Positions 11,825-23,375 are shown, numbered from the stretch's first letter. The stretch is DNA of 64,000 bases from Sclerodactyla briareus (GCA_026419785.1 JAODTK010005799.1:1-64000), one strand, 5' to 3'. Program-made: numbers and translations. The notes: generated by a model not told the origin, from the sequence alone.

Positions 11825-11975
11825 AAGAAAGTCCATGAGGACCACGAAGGGAGGGGCTCACGTTGGCCTCCGGCATATGGCTTCCCGTGTCCGCCACGTT
11901 AGTCCTAACCACTACAGACACATCAATGATGGGGACTTCAGCATACTGTGTGCTGCGATGTCAGGGAGTCACTGA
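11825..11975 (+). CDS. Putative exon, function unknown
   Basis: A pyrimidine-rich tract and CATCCAG precede two open readings. Phase 0 begins KKVHEDHEGRGSRWPP and stops near 11902. Phase 1 begins RKSMRTTKGGAHVGLRHMAS and stays open to a TGA near 11974. No domain is recognised and the downstream donor is unclear. It is listed because it has an acceptor and lies on the same strand as the upstream candidates. Confidence 0.25.
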
Positions 11976-12537
11976 ACTGCCAGAACTCAAGATCAAAGCC
12001 TTGTCGGTCACTATGCAGGGAACAGTGTGTGGTGTTCAGTTGAGGACCAGCATGTGGGAACTTAGGGGGAAAAATGGTTGAGTGCACAGCTCATAGAGGA
12101 TCAACTTCCATGGTGCTGTGCAATACTACAGATATCACAGATCACGGGCGGCATGATATATGCACTCGTGTTGTGTGGTCAGAAGTGGGACGTCTATTAG
12201 GGGCTATAGTACTTGGGACAATGCCTGTTGGCAACACACACATTGCAGCGAAGCCCTTGTAAGCTCCGAGGTGCTGGCCGGCACATATCTGCTGTGTTAG
12301 TGTAGTGTGCTGCCCAGCTGACTGTGCATTTTGGGGGATGTTGAAGTGTTTGAAGGAGGAAAAAAAAAAACACTAAAAGCAGAAATTGTTCAGTCAAACA
12401 TTGTTGTAGATATATCACAGAACCAACAGAAACACCCGATGACTTGGGCAGTCGATAACTATCATAAATGTAATAAACACCCAAAGTTGAAAACAACGGG
12501 GTCTAACGATGTCGATAGCTAGCGACGTTAGCAAGGA
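11976..12537. other. No recognisable feature
   Basis: Short frames on both strands without domain or codon support. Confidence 0.4.
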
Positions 12538-12969
12538 TCATTTCATGGTTTGGCGCATTATAAAATTCCTAACATATAGGGCGGAATAGTCATAAGGAAA
12601 GTGAGGAAATGTGCAATGATGGTTTATCATGCAACAAGATGAATCGGCTGACACAAATGAATGACTGTTGTTACGAAGAATTTTGTAGATGAAACATTCA
12701 GTTAGACATTGCACACAGAGCACCATTTGATTCCCTTCACCTTGGAACATGGTGTACACGACTTCACGACCGTCCATTGTACCCCAAGTTGTGATCACCA
12801 GCGGGCCCCCAGTGGGAATTTCAAATAGCAACTTGACTTCACGACAAAGCTGGGTTGAAAAATCGAAGCCAAATAAAAAAATATCCCCATGGGCAACTGA
12901 ATAATTCAGGTCACTATTCTCGGAAGATGGGAACATTCGGAAAGCAATCACTGAAGTAGTGCGAACCAT
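12538..12969 (-). CDS. Unassigned 143-codon reading frame
   Basis: The longest non-repetitive single-frame stretch in the first third of the window. It starts at ATG 12969, with GAAT before the ATG, and runs to a stop at 12538. It has mixed composition with Gly/Pro turns (PTGGPLVITTWGTMDG), six Cys in the C-terminal half and no signal peptide. A second minus-strand start, in an AAGATGGCGGCC context near 13193, could mark an upstream 5' exon but stops after ten codons. I recognise no family. It could be a real exon or a chance frame. Confidence 0.3.
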   Translation of the reverse strand: MVRTTSVIAFRMFPSSENSDLNYSVAHGDIFLFGFDFSTQLCREVKLLFEIPTGGPLVITTWGTMDGREVVYTMFQGEGNQMVLCVQCLTECFIYKILRNNSHSFVSADSSCCMINHHCTFPHFPYDYSALYVRNFIMRQTMK

Positions 12970-15099
12970 ATTCTATAAAAGCGAAATTCGGACCAACAGG
13001 CTGGTCTGGGAACGTTTCGCACAACCAATACCCAGGGCAGTAACGTTGAGTAACTTTTGATTTTCAAAGTTGTTGTGGAAATGCTCAAATTCCAATCCTT
13101 CTCGATTCTGTTGATAATAATAAAATATTCTATATACTTGAAAACATAGACCGATCTTCTTATTCCAAATCAGTGGATGTACCGGCCGCCATCTTATTCC
13201 CATTTTCAAGCAACGTGTTTACTGGAAGCAGTTCACGAGTGGGAAGTCTTGATACGATATTCACAAGGTAAACGGATGCAGATTATAGTCCCCTGGTCCA
13301 TTGGGGACCTGGATAAGACAGTCTTGCACCACACAGGGTGCACAATTGCCACGATCTACAAAAACAAAACATGCCAATGCTTTTGTAACTTGCTATGTCT
13401 GCATGTGAGGCATTTACAAACCGACTCTGGCATCCAGTGCCTACCTATTAAAATATGTCCCACAACGTGTTGCAAGCAATCCACCACTCCCTAGTATTAA
13501 TATCATCACATAGAGAGAATGCACTTCTCACATCAGTGTTGCCCTACCTAGAATTTTGTCTCCACAGCTTTTCGTAGTTCAAAGTTAGAGGTAACAGAAA
13601 AATGTATGGTGCTGGAGCACAGCAATGTTTCTCATACAAATGCAATGGCATTGTTATCCGTGTGCCCGCACTGGGACATTAATTTTCTCTTCAAATAGGT
13701 ACATGCATCTGCCAGCTATGATGTCCAGGTATTGTAATAGATCCATAGACAACATCACAAATGGATAGAGGGCGCTTTCGAGCAACTCCATAGAAAAGTT
13801 AGGCACACACTACTGATATCACATCGAGGGTGACATGTCACGCCAAACTAAGGTTTGGGTTACTCAACAACAGATTGTACTGATAATAAAGCAGAGGATT
13901 GTAACACACTCTTCCCATAATGCAGTGGCAATAGTATTTGCGCTAAATCTATGGCCCAATTGGGACTGAGTACTGGGAGAGAGAGAAGGGAGATCTAGCG
14001 ATAGGAATATTATTACATTAACTAGACCAGGACCGTTATTAAAAACAGGGGTTCTGTGAATGAGAGTGGTGCTTTACTAACAAATATCTCCAAGGGCATT
14101 ATTGGTTGGCCATTAATGACTAACCGTAGAATATTTATGGCATGTCTGACAAAGTAATAATCAATTTTGTTCAGTGAAGAGGTCACGGTAACCAACTCTT
14201 CGTTCAGTATTATCTCTTCTCATGACTGCCTCCTTTCTGGAGCTCGCCAGTTTGCAGCTGTTCATTCCACAAGAACAATTACTGCAAATGGTGAGCTGTT
14301 AACCCCCCTGCATGCAAAGGTTTAGATGTCCCCTTCTGATCACAGCCAATCAAATTCCAGAAAATGAGCTGTCAGATTGCTTGGTGTGCATTCAGATCCC
14401 CTATGAATGACAAGGAAAAATTGCTGAATGAGTTTGTTTATTTCAAAATGAGGATATTACACGCGAATAAAATTCAACAATGTTTCCTATGATTAATGCT
14501 AGCTTTGGAGAAACATATTCTTAATCGACGGTGAATACACTTCACAAGGACCTACCTTCAGTTAGAGTTATGTCCTAGGTCAATGTGCAGCATGTGTTGT
14601 GTATGGCCTGTGTATTGTCACATGTATTCAAACTCGACTCCATGAACATGGCAGTTATAACTGTGATTCTTTTTAGCCAATCAGCTATGCGGGTGAGCCT
14701 CATGACTTAGAACATTAACACATAATTGTAATTGTCTCAGTACATTTGTGAGGTTTGCGCTCAGCACATAGTGATCCCAGTTGCCATTCGAAAGCTCTGT
14801 GCCTTTGAAGCTGAAAAAATCAATGTTATAATTATCAATGTTACCACTGGTAGGTGTACAAAGGGCTTACAATTTGGGGTGCGATGCAGCTGCATTTCTA
14901 TGTAATGTAGGTGTTTACTATGCTACAAAAATACTTTTCATGTGCGTTCAACAACGAAATGATTGTGTGTAAAAATTTTATTTTCTGTGTCGATATTAGG
15001 TTGCACTGGTGGAAATAAATGACAGAAATTTTCAACTGAACTATTTTCTTGAGCCTTATTTTGAACTGACTTTATTGTCTCGCCTAAAGGAAATCAAGG
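12970..15099. other. No recognisable gene
   Basis: Searched on both strands. A 105-codon plus-strand frame at 13177-13494 lacks any domain. No tandem repeat or long homopolymer is evident. Confidence 0.45.
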
Positions 15100-15300
15100 A
15101 AGAGAGCGCAATCACCTTGGTGTGTGTGTGTATGTGGTGTGTGTGGTAGGTATGCCTTCTCCTTAAGCAGGATTTCTCCCAAACCAGACAACGGATTGCG
15201 ATGAAATTTGGCGTGGGCACCGAAGGGGGTGTATATGATCTGATTAGATTTGGCGTCAGCAAAACCTAATTAGATGAATAAATTTGCCAGTTGATTGTTT
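15100..15300. repeat. TG-rich dispersed repeat with GATTAGATTTGG core
   Basis: (TG)n is followed by a segment ending in TGTATATGATCTGATTAGATTTGG(C). The same order occurs at 53810-53960 (TGTACACGATCTGATTAGATTTTGG). Both are preceded by GTCTCGCC. It is a dispersed family member at the outer edge of both duplication copies. Confidence 0.65.
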
Positions 15301-16299
15301 TAGCTGGTTAGCAGGATTTGGGGGAGACTGATGCTATGATGATGTGGTTCGGTATAGTAGAAAAGCAGGTTAGAACAGGTAGTCTGAACTGATTAGATTG
15401 TTAACAGTTAGTCGGAATTCATGAAAAGTGGGATATGGAATACTTCATGTCCCGATGAATTTATAAGGGAAATCAGGGTCGCGGAGATATTTAGCTGTAT
15501 TCTTTGCATAATTCATCGAAATTGAGGATGCCAGTAGGTATTTTCTATTGTGTAAATCTGGTGCAATTTGTTTAATTGCGTTGTATTGGTGCAGCTCACA
15601 GGAGCAGAGGAAGAATGGAGACAAACCTCGCAATTGTACTGGAACTCTTTTCTTTTTTCCGCATCACCTCGGCTATGTGCTTGGTGAACTATGAGTGATC
15701 GGGATGTCTATTGATCCAGTCATATATCAGACAAAATTGAGTCAATGCTAACTCCTACATCCGTCAAGGGATAATGAAGGGAAGAAACTTAATGACCATG
15801 TGAATGACGGATCATCTAAGTTGTTAACAGATTTTGGCAAAGGTCATCCGGGGTTCACTCCAGTTGTTTGTTTTTTTGTGTGGAATAGCAAAAGCTTCAC
15901 TGTCTGCAGTAACTGCCCCTTCTCTCAGTATAATTAAGATTTTGTAAGCTTTCACGCCTCATTACAAGAAATTAGTAATATATAGTAAAATCCGGGGGCC
16001 TCTTTGGGTTTGATCCTTGCCTCCAAAATGATAAAAATAAAAATCTGAAAGCTGTGGGTTGCTCGAAGCAGGGGTACCAATTTGAGCTCAAAATATGTGG
16101 TTGAGTATTGTGATGCCAATGTAATCTATCCATCTATCCTCCTATTGATCCAGTATGTAAACTTTTACTTGGAGGCCACAAAATGTTTGTGCTTTGGAAT
16201 TCTCCCCAGACTTGGTCACAAGGTTCATTGACTGAGGGTCATGTGACCAAATGATGTGAAGGTCAAATGGCATTAAAGGGGCCCAAGGCCACTAAGTGG

Positions 16300-17240
16300 T
16301 AAATTGCAAAACACTACCCTACAAATTTGGTGCGACAGGTGATGTCGGTCTAATGATAGTCTAGAGCTGTACATTAGGGGTGTTCAGGAATTTTGATCCA
16401 ATGTCCCCAATGTGCCTGAGGTGCCCATTTTCTTCTGAAATTTCACTACATGGTTTCTTAAAATGCATCTCTCCCACGAGCTTCATTATATTTCTTCAAA
16501 GTTACTGTATGTTCCTTGGGTAAAGAGCCATTGCGGGTGTTCAGGAAGTTGGGGGCCCAAGGACCCCATTTGAAATACAGCAATTTGTATCTCCTACAAA
16601 TTGTTGCAAACAGTGCTGATGTCTGGTCATAATGATTGCTAATAGAGTCCCTTTGGGGTGTTCAGGATTTTTTGTTCCATGGTACGACTTGGGCCCGAGG
16701 GCCCATTTTTTGATATTTCACACATAATGCGTGAATGCCTCCTCCCCACCGGCGTCAAGTGATTTTCTTCAAAGTTACATTGTGGTCCTTGGGTAGATGG
16801 CCATGAGGGTTTGTTCAAGAATTTTTGGGCCAAGGGTCGTTTGGCCCTCGGTGCCCATTATATAAAATACTGTTAAATCTTATCTCCTACAAATCTAGTT
16901 GCACACCATGTCTATTGTTCGGTCATAATGGTGGTCTAATAGCTGTACCTTCAGGGTGCCCAGGGATTAGGACCCAGCCATTGTTTGTGCTGAGTGCCCT
17001 CTACATAATGTGGAATTACGCAATGCTTCTCCTCTTAAAAGTTGTGGTGCCAGTACTGTCATCCGGTCATAATGATTGTCTAACAGTCATACTTTTTGGG
17101 TGTTCAGTAATTTTCGATCCAAGTCCCATTTGGGCCCCGAGGCCCATTCTAATTAAATTTCAACAATGACTTGAAATGCATCTCCTTCCCAGTGCCAATT
17201 GATTTTTCTCAAAGTTACATGTCAATGCCTTCGGTTTGTG
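16300..17240. repeat. Composite satellite-like tandem repeat, about 280-295 bp higher unit
   Basis: Recurring blocks in the same order: CCTACAAATT (near 16318, 16593, 16888), GGTCATAATG (16627, 16922, 17065), GGTGTTCAGGA-like (16379, 16536, 16658, 16810, 17100), GGCCC...GGCCCATT, AATGCATCTCCT and TTCTTCAAAGTTAC (16494, 16768, 17210). The TGTTCAG block recurs every 120-157 bp and the others every 275-300 bp, which suggests a two-part unit. It is strongly diverged and non-coding. Confidence 0.7.
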
Positions 17241-17251
17241 GGTGGTCCATC

Positions 17252-17263
17252 GGGGGGGGGGGG
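17252..17263 (+). repeat. G12 homopolymer
   Basis: Twelve consecutive G inside the copy-A-specific block. Confidence 0.9.
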
Positions 17264-18311
17264 TGTTTACGAACCTGGCTGAAGGCCCAATGTGGACAAC
17301 TAGGGTTGCAGCTTTGAATGCAACATCATATAGTGTCGTTAGAATTGCAAACATAACTCCTGATGAAAAAGAAGCAAATCAGTCATTCCTTATGGATGGA
17401 GACGTGTATGGTCAAGGTCATAGGTCAATAGCTATGTGTGGACTTGCCTCTTCCTCATTGGGCTTCTTTGCTGATGTTGACTAAAGTGAGAAACAATTTC
17501 ATTGACTGCTAAGACGTTTTTGGGCCATATGAAGATCATTGTCAAAGGTTGTTTACATGGGCACAATAGCCATTGCTTGAACCTGCCTTCTTGGCCTCAT
17601 GATCTTGACATTTAACACATAATGACATATTCGTCTTGGTACAATTTGTGCGGTTGGAGCTCAGCACCATTGTGGCTCATGTTTTCCAACTGGCAGTATC
17701 GTCCGCAGAGATTTGTCATGGGGGTTGGGGGATGAATAAGTACAATTTATGGCCCTAGACACTGCAATGCTGCAATGCTTGCCCTGAATAACACTGCAAA
17801 ACACGAACTGCAAGAACCCAGTTCTTGTGGGAAAAATTTTATTGATACTTGGGTCATGGAGTTCCCGACCCCCCCCCCCAACCCTCGTGCGTACGCCACT
17901 GCCAACTGGGCGGTACCATTTAACAGTTCCGTCGTCCGCACCGAGAAAGCACCACTGTACGGGGCCGGCTAGAGTTCCAAGATTACTGAAAAAGGTGGGG
18001 GTCATGCAGGGTTCTCGTGATCACCATCCCCGGAGAAAGATGTCCCGAATACGGCACAGAAAATCCTGATCGCAGCCACTATCTGAGAGATTAACCCCCT
18101 GTCGTAAAAGTCTGACCACGTGGGCTGGCTGAGTACAGCGCTTGTTTGATTGGCCAGAGTTAAGTCATCAATGATTGGAACAGCTGGAGGGAGCTGATGT
18201 GTGACCGCCCGAATTGTCTGGATTGGAAAGGGTATCCGAATTGGAAACGATGTGCAGTCGCCATTACATGGGGGAGCACACTGATATACCACCCGCTAGT
18301 CCAAGGTACTA

Positions 18312-18484
18312 CCATGGGCGTAGGAGGCGGGGGGGGGGGCTGCAAGCCCCCCGCCGACTATCCGCAAAAAATCGGGCAGTGCACTGATAGTTTTTTTCGG
18401 GCACCGACTGCAATCTTACAGTATATTTTCGGGGGCGAATCAGCTACCAGCCCCCCCTAGATATAATCCGGGCTCCTCCCATGG
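18312..18484. mobile_element. Small G-tract element with terminal inverted repeats
   Basis: It begins CCATGGGCGTAGGAGGC then G11, and ends GGGCTCCTCCCATGG. Read inward, the ends pair as CCATGGGCGTAGGAGG and CCATGGGAGGAGCCC. Length is about 170 bp, with no coding. Composition and left end match the small G-tract element inserted at 61117 in copy B. Confidence 0.55.
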
Positions 18485-18590
18485 TACCTACCACTGGTGG
18501 TACCTACCCTGGTGGACCTACCACTGGTGGTACTACCCCTGTGGTACCACCACTGGTGTTACCTACCACCGGTTGGAAACACCCTGTGCT
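18485..18590. repeat. Minisatellite of CCACTGGTGGTACC units
   Basis: About five degenerate units of a self-complementary ACCACTGGTGGT core separated by ACCTACC. The core is palindromic, so each unit can form a hairpin. Confidence 0.75.
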
Positions 18591-18924
18591 AAGAATCATG
18601 AAACTCAGTAAAATAGCTATATTTAGGTACAATTATCGTGTATATATGACTTGACTGTCGGTACTCTCCCTGTTTTACTCACAGTATGAAGCCACTCCCC
18701 TCAGACCCCAATTTCAGCCGTTTGAGTGCGCTAATAAGGCACAATCGGCTATTATTGCGAAATTCCCCTGGTGGAGGAAGGGCTGACCGCAGGATCCACA
18801 TTTCCGCAGAATACACCCTTTACCTTCTATCAGCATGTAACAGAGTCTAATATCTGTTCATACTTGGGAAAAAACTGAAATTCCCAAATATAACTTCAAA
18901 TAATTGATGCGACCACTGCATATA

Positions 18925-18981
18925 CTAGGCATATAGTATTAGTAGTATATTAGTAGTTACTAGTAGTAGTCGTAGTTAGGT
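18925..18981. repeat. (TAG)n microsatellite, short allele
   Basis: Interrupted TAG/TAGTAG units. The matching locus in copy B (56251-56310) is longer and purer. Confidence 0.8.
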
Positions 18982-19049
18982 GTCACGTCTATCCAACGTG
19001 CTCAGTGATCAACCTCATCCACGTAACACTCATTGCAAGGTTTATTTGC

Positions 19050-19295
19050 TTACTCGAAATTGCTAATGTTGATGTCCTCGAATGTCTCATGCAACTCTTC
19101 GAGTGATCTTTGTCTGAGCTTTCTCTTGAAGTCTTGCAACGTGACCGATGGATGGCCTAGGATTTGGTTGGTCCACTCAAGAGTTCATCGTTTGCGTATC
19201 CAATTGTTATTGGTCCATCTATGTTGAGAACATTGCGAGTAGTCTTCTTTGAAAAGTGTCACTTTTCTCGGATCCTCTTCGTCACAATTGGCCAT
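19050..19295 (-). CDS. Putative terminal exon, helical charged C-terminus (death-fold-like?)
   Basis: From ATG 19295 a minus-strand reading begins MANCDEEDPRKVTLFKEDYS. After one frame change near 19195 it continues LGHPSVTLQDFKRKLRQRSL and then a Glu-rich end, with a TAA at 19050-19052. The last 35 residues alternate hydrophobic and charged residues like amphipathic helices. An HPSVTL-(x)2-F-(x)3-L-(x)3-LEEL layout recalls the last helices of death-domain folds; this is my inference, not a recognised hit. The same exon lies in copy B at 56380-56695, with further frame changes. It lies 3' of the IFIT-like gene on the same strand. Confidence 0.4.
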
Positions 19296-21036
19296 AATTA
19301 ACGAAAAGCAATACATTCCAGGCACTGCTGAAGGCATAAAATAACGGAATACTTAAACAGGCGATTTAGTTTTCTCATTCGGGGCATACTACGGATTGGA
19401 TCGTTCACACATCGTGAATCTCTTAGAGATGACTACTCCTGCGCAGTAACGCAGCGGGTTGTCACACTCTACTTTTTAGCCTTTCGACATATCGAGTCCG
19501 TTACTTGGCTGACTTTTGAGTCATACTGTTCATGACATGATAAAAGTCGGAAAATAACGTTTTATTGCGTATCCTATAACAAAATTTTGGGAAGATGGAA
19601 ATCTCTCTGACGGTACCATTCATTATTAAAACACCCAATACGAGTCAGGGCAAATTCTACTGTTTGTAATTTCAGGATATTCACACAACGAAACAAGTAA
19701 CCATTTGGTTGTTGGATTAACTCTGACAAAGGCCCTTTATTTGCAAAAATAACATGAATAAAAAGAAAAAAAACGGACAACAGCCATGGGACAGATCACA
19801 GGGCCAGATAATCCGAGGAGTATTGCAATAATGGATATAGCTGAGAGTTGTAGAAGAAAATGGACCTAAAAAATGACGCCATAAGTTAAGAGGGTGCTGA
19901 ACAAAACTCAAGTACAGGAATGTAGTCTTAGGCACTATTAATTCCAGGATAGCAAATATGAACATTAGTGAATACTCTGTAGCCCATTTGATTATGGAAT
20001 AAAGAAAGTCACAACATGCTTTTTTTTGGCAGTCAAGAATATGAATTCACCTGCAGCGACCCAAGGCGGATTACTCCAGTACCGATTGGCAAACTTTCAG
20101 GGAAAAAGTCAAATTTCTTCGTATGGAGGAATGGGGGGGGGGGGGGTAAAAAGCCGTATTATGGTTCCCATTGTTTAGTTATGCTATTACCCTCTATAAA
20201 AAAGCAACGATGTCCAAGATCAACACATTGTCGAAGATAATGGGCGGCTAGAGAGTTTTCCATAATTGGACCTGTTCTCCAATGTTTTTTGACTGGTATG
20301 ACACGAGAGATGACTGGTGTAACAGTCTCTGTATTGGAAAAAGACATGTACAAAGAATATCATGGGTATGTTTTCAGGTGAATAACGTTACCACAGTGTG
20401 ACGGTTGTTCTTTCATTGTGACCTCGCAGTCCTCAAACAAATTGCCCGAGCCAATAAATACATATTCGGGATCAGGTTTTGTAGAAAGTTTCTACGAGTA
20501 CCCTTCAGGCCTGTTATTTTGTGCCTGTTATTCCTGTTTAACCTCCTAGCTACCTCAGATGAACTCAAATCAAACAAGTTGTTCAAACGAAATTCAGAAC
20601 TAATAAGCAATGAAGAAGGAAACGAGGACTCAAAAACCAACGCTATTGTAGATAGAATATTCTCCGTATCTTTTCGTATAATTGTGTTAGCATCCTTCAA
20701 ACATGGAATGCAGCCAAGATTATTTTAAACATCATTTCTAATAGTAATATGAGTATATAGCATTGTGATTCACTGCTTAACCGTAAATAACGGCAATTTA
20801 CTAGTACTCAGATATGTGCACATGCATGTGGATGTATACATTAGGATTCCAGAAACAGCCCAAAATCTGTGGAGCAAAGGTATTTCAAAAATCGGTCATT
20901 TAAGCCTTTCAAGGGCTGATATGCCGTGAAAGAGATTCAACATAGTGACTAGTTTCAATCGGAATTATTCGAAAAATGGGTACTTGTGAAGAGAATGGAG
21001 TAATGGAATTACGGTTGGATGATGTAACTTCCTTAC
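19296..21036. other. Duplicated non-coding or unresolved interval
   Basis: It aligns with 56700-58446 in copy B. It contains G14 at 20133-20146, conserved as G15 in B. At 20405-20728 both strands are open for about 95-107 codons in A, but B has stops in both frames, so I do not call a gene. Confidence 0.45.
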
Positions 21037-21282
21037 CTCTAAGACCTCAGATGACTTTGTATTAGAATTCTGTTTACAGGGAGGAGTAGTCGGGACAGTA
21101 CTTTGCTCCAAAAATCTAATTGCCCCTTTGTTAAGGGGGAGATTACTTTTTATGGTCTCATAGCGTGGTTGAGGATTCCCCATACAGTCAATACAAAATC
21201 GTGTCCACACTTCTGTATTAAACTTCTGACCGAAGGGATGAAATTTCGGAGCGAGAAGAAGCAAAAACTTTAAGATTGGCAA
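21037..21282 (-). CDS. Putative exon with a consensus splice donor
   Basis: An open minus-strand frame (including FNTEVWTRFCIDCMGNPQPR) ends at GAG followed by GTAAGGAAG, a near-ideal donor at 21036. Copy B has the homologous sequence ending AAAG-GTAAGACAG at 58446, so the donor survives in both copies although the B frame differs. It starts about 280 bp downstream of the IFIT-like frame on the same strand. It may belong to the gene ending at 19050. No domain is recognised. Confidence 0.33.
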
Positions 21283-21559
21283 GCAGGCAGGATTTCTGTG
21301 GGCGCAAATCCGTTTTGCAACTTTTCACATATCGGCCATCTTACTTAGTTATTGACATTTGACCATGCCATGTCGTGCTCAGGTGCCCGATGGTGGAAGA
21401 TATAGTGACCAATTTAGTCCACAATCAGTAGGTAGACAGACAGACTGTGAAGGTAACAGACAGGCATACGAACATAACTCTAAGAACGTGGGGGATTAGA
21501 ATAGAAAGGAAAAAAGTTTAGATACCTGAATGCTCGATTGATTCTTCATTATAGGATTG

Positions 21560-22856
21560 CATCACATCACAGCAGTACAATTAAAAGGTGTGTGATGCAA
21601 AACAAAAGGAGGAAAGTAGAAGATGTCATAATCGATTGCTGCGTCAGATCAATAGCCAACTCGCAGATGTCCGCTTCCGGGGATCTTGCCATTTCTTTCC
21701 TCTCCATTATGTGGAAATATTTTTCCAGACGCCTCTTCGCGTACAGCACCATTCGTTCCCGACAATTTCCTACCCGAACGAAACCCACCGTAGAGTAGAA
21801 TGAAAGGGAGGGTATTAAATACACTCTCTTCGAAAGCTCGCCTGATGTAATATTCTGTAATTCTGATCACGGTATAGGAATGAATTTCGATATCGTTACT
21901 GTGCTGTCAGGAGATCAAACGACTTATTCGAATTATTCCATAATACGCGATATAAATTATCGGTTTTCCGAAAATTGCACTTCTTCTCATGAGAGAGGAT
22001 GCTGTATTCTAGTAGGCACCGTTGAAAGTTTGTGGGCCATTTTAAACATTGGCCAAGTAATGGACTCTTTCTCGAGTACTCATGCTTCCTGGCCCTCTGG
22101 AATTGGTGCAGATTTGTAGACCAGAGCATATTGGTGAAAGAAGGCCGATGTTAGCGATTCAATTTTCTCCATCCTTAAACACCTCGAGACTTTCTAATTG
22201 CTTTTAGGGCGCGTAGAAACGGGAATTTTTGACGAAGATTTCGCAGTAGTTCTGGTCTACTTGCGGATGGCTTATTCGGCCTCTGTGACGCGATCAGGAA
22301 TCCTTCTCCAAGCTTAGAGCGAGGATCAAATTCGGGCGGCGTCGTTGTTGGATCAATCTCCAGGCCCTCTCGTAGCACAGAACCTCGTCCTCAATTTCGC
22401 TTGGATTGAGGTTAAGGGGCCAGATCTAGTTTTTTGAGTGCCGGCCAATCACCGCGCAAGGCTTTGGTACCACCGATGATTTCGCCCGAGTCTCCAAAAA
22501 TCTTTATCGCGTGTTGATACCGCCTTTCAGCTTCCTTGTATTTTTTGCACTCCCCGCTGGCAAAGCAAACGCTGCGATCGTATCGATGTTGTACGCCAGG
22601 ATCTTCTCTCTTGAGCATCGTCTTCCTGGTACCTCTTCCAACTTTGTTCCAGAACTTCAGTAGATCAGCTCGCTTATCCGTGGATGCTGATTAGGCCGGT
22701 TGTGTCATCTTCAAGTCCATAGTCGGGTCTGCAGCAGTACGGTGAGTAGGCGTTTCGCTCCAACTCATAGTCGCTGGTTGGGCATCCCGGTCCGCCTCCT
22801 GGAAAAATTCTTCGGCCTCCCGGGGGTTGGGTGTGGCACAGCAACAGCACAGCAGT
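21560..22856 (-). pseudogene. IFIT-like TPR protein, copy A (5'-deleted, frame-broken)
   Basis: Five consecutive minus-strand frame segments give one TPR-type protein. In order: NPREAEEFFQEADRDAQ (about 22840-22790); KKYKEAERRYQHAIKIFGD (about 22543-22490, a clear TPR helix pair); a YERALEIDPTN-like repeat after a frame change (about 22360); CEIFVKNSRFYRALKAI (about 22240); and KRRLEKYFHIMERKE near the C-terminus (about 21745). Vertebrate IFITs are cytosolic TPR superhelices that bind viral RNA 5' ends. RNA binding is not shown here. Relative to copy B, about 225 bp are missing at 22854/22855, removing the acceptor, ATG and CHFHW motif. Together with several indels this suggests a pseudogene, though some indels may be consensus errors. 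Confidence 0.62.
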
Positions 22857-23270
22857 TTCCGCCAGCTATTGGGGAGTATAAATGTATGTCTCCCAATCAC
22901 AAAAGGTTTCCCACAAAATGAATACTAATGACAGAAGTAGAGCGAGGGGCATCAGTGGGCGGAGGTAACATGCTAAATGTCCATCCCACGATTTTGTCAT
23001 TTCGATGGAACTTGATGACACATGACTTGAAGGCCGAAATACTCGGATATGAACCTTTTTGACCTATAAACTTTCCCTAACCACCCATATGTTACCCATT
23101 AACTGTAGGAGAATAGGCAATTGTGTATTTTGCAAAATGAATGACTATTGAGATTGGCCAAAATATCAGAGCAATGTTGGGAACACATCATCTACAATTA
23201 TTGTTCCAAAGAATTGTCGATGCGATTCACAACCTGCGTGCATTTGATAAATTTGAACTAAGTTGAACAG
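22857..23270. promoter_or_regulatory. Conserved 5' flank of the IFIT-like gene
   Basis: This stretch (on the minus strand, 5' UTR/promoter side) is among the best-preserved parts of the duplication. ATTTCGATGGAACTTGATGA and CATGACTTGAA-GGCCGAAATACTC are nearly unchanged at 60690-60740. A TTTATACT motif (minus strand) lies near 22880. No exact interferon-response-type GAAANNGAAA element was seen. The regulatory role is inferred from position and conservation. Confidence 0.35.
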
Positions 23271-23271
23271 A

Positions 23272-23375
23272 CAGACAGATAGATAGAGAGTAGATATATA
23301 GATAGATAGAGGAGATGGATAGATAGATGAGATAGATAGATAGATAGATAGATAGAGATAGATAGATAGATATAG
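23272..23375. repeat. (GATA)n microsatellite
   Basis: Interrupted GATA/GAGATAGATA units. The orthologous array in copy B is at 60945-61005. The minus strand reads as an Ile/Tyr/Leu/Ser artefact peptide. Confidence 0.9.

Larger units (their letters stand above)
16061..18586. other. 2.5-kb block present in copy A, absent from copy B
   Basis: In B the sequence runs directly from AAATCTGAAATAAAACTGTGG to TTCTGCTTAGAGATTCATG (55590-55630). In A the matching halves sit at about 16045-16060 and 18587-18600. The block holds a composite tandem repeat, G12 and C11 runs, a small G-tract inverted-repeat element and a GGTACC-type minisatellite. Insertion in A or deletion in B cannot be told apart here. 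No protein domain was recognised. Confidence 0.72.

Noticed and set aside
20405-20728. Open frames on both strands at 20.4-20.7 kb as genes
   Set aside because: The homologous DNA in copy B (57810-58130) has stops in both frames and no splice sites support either strand.
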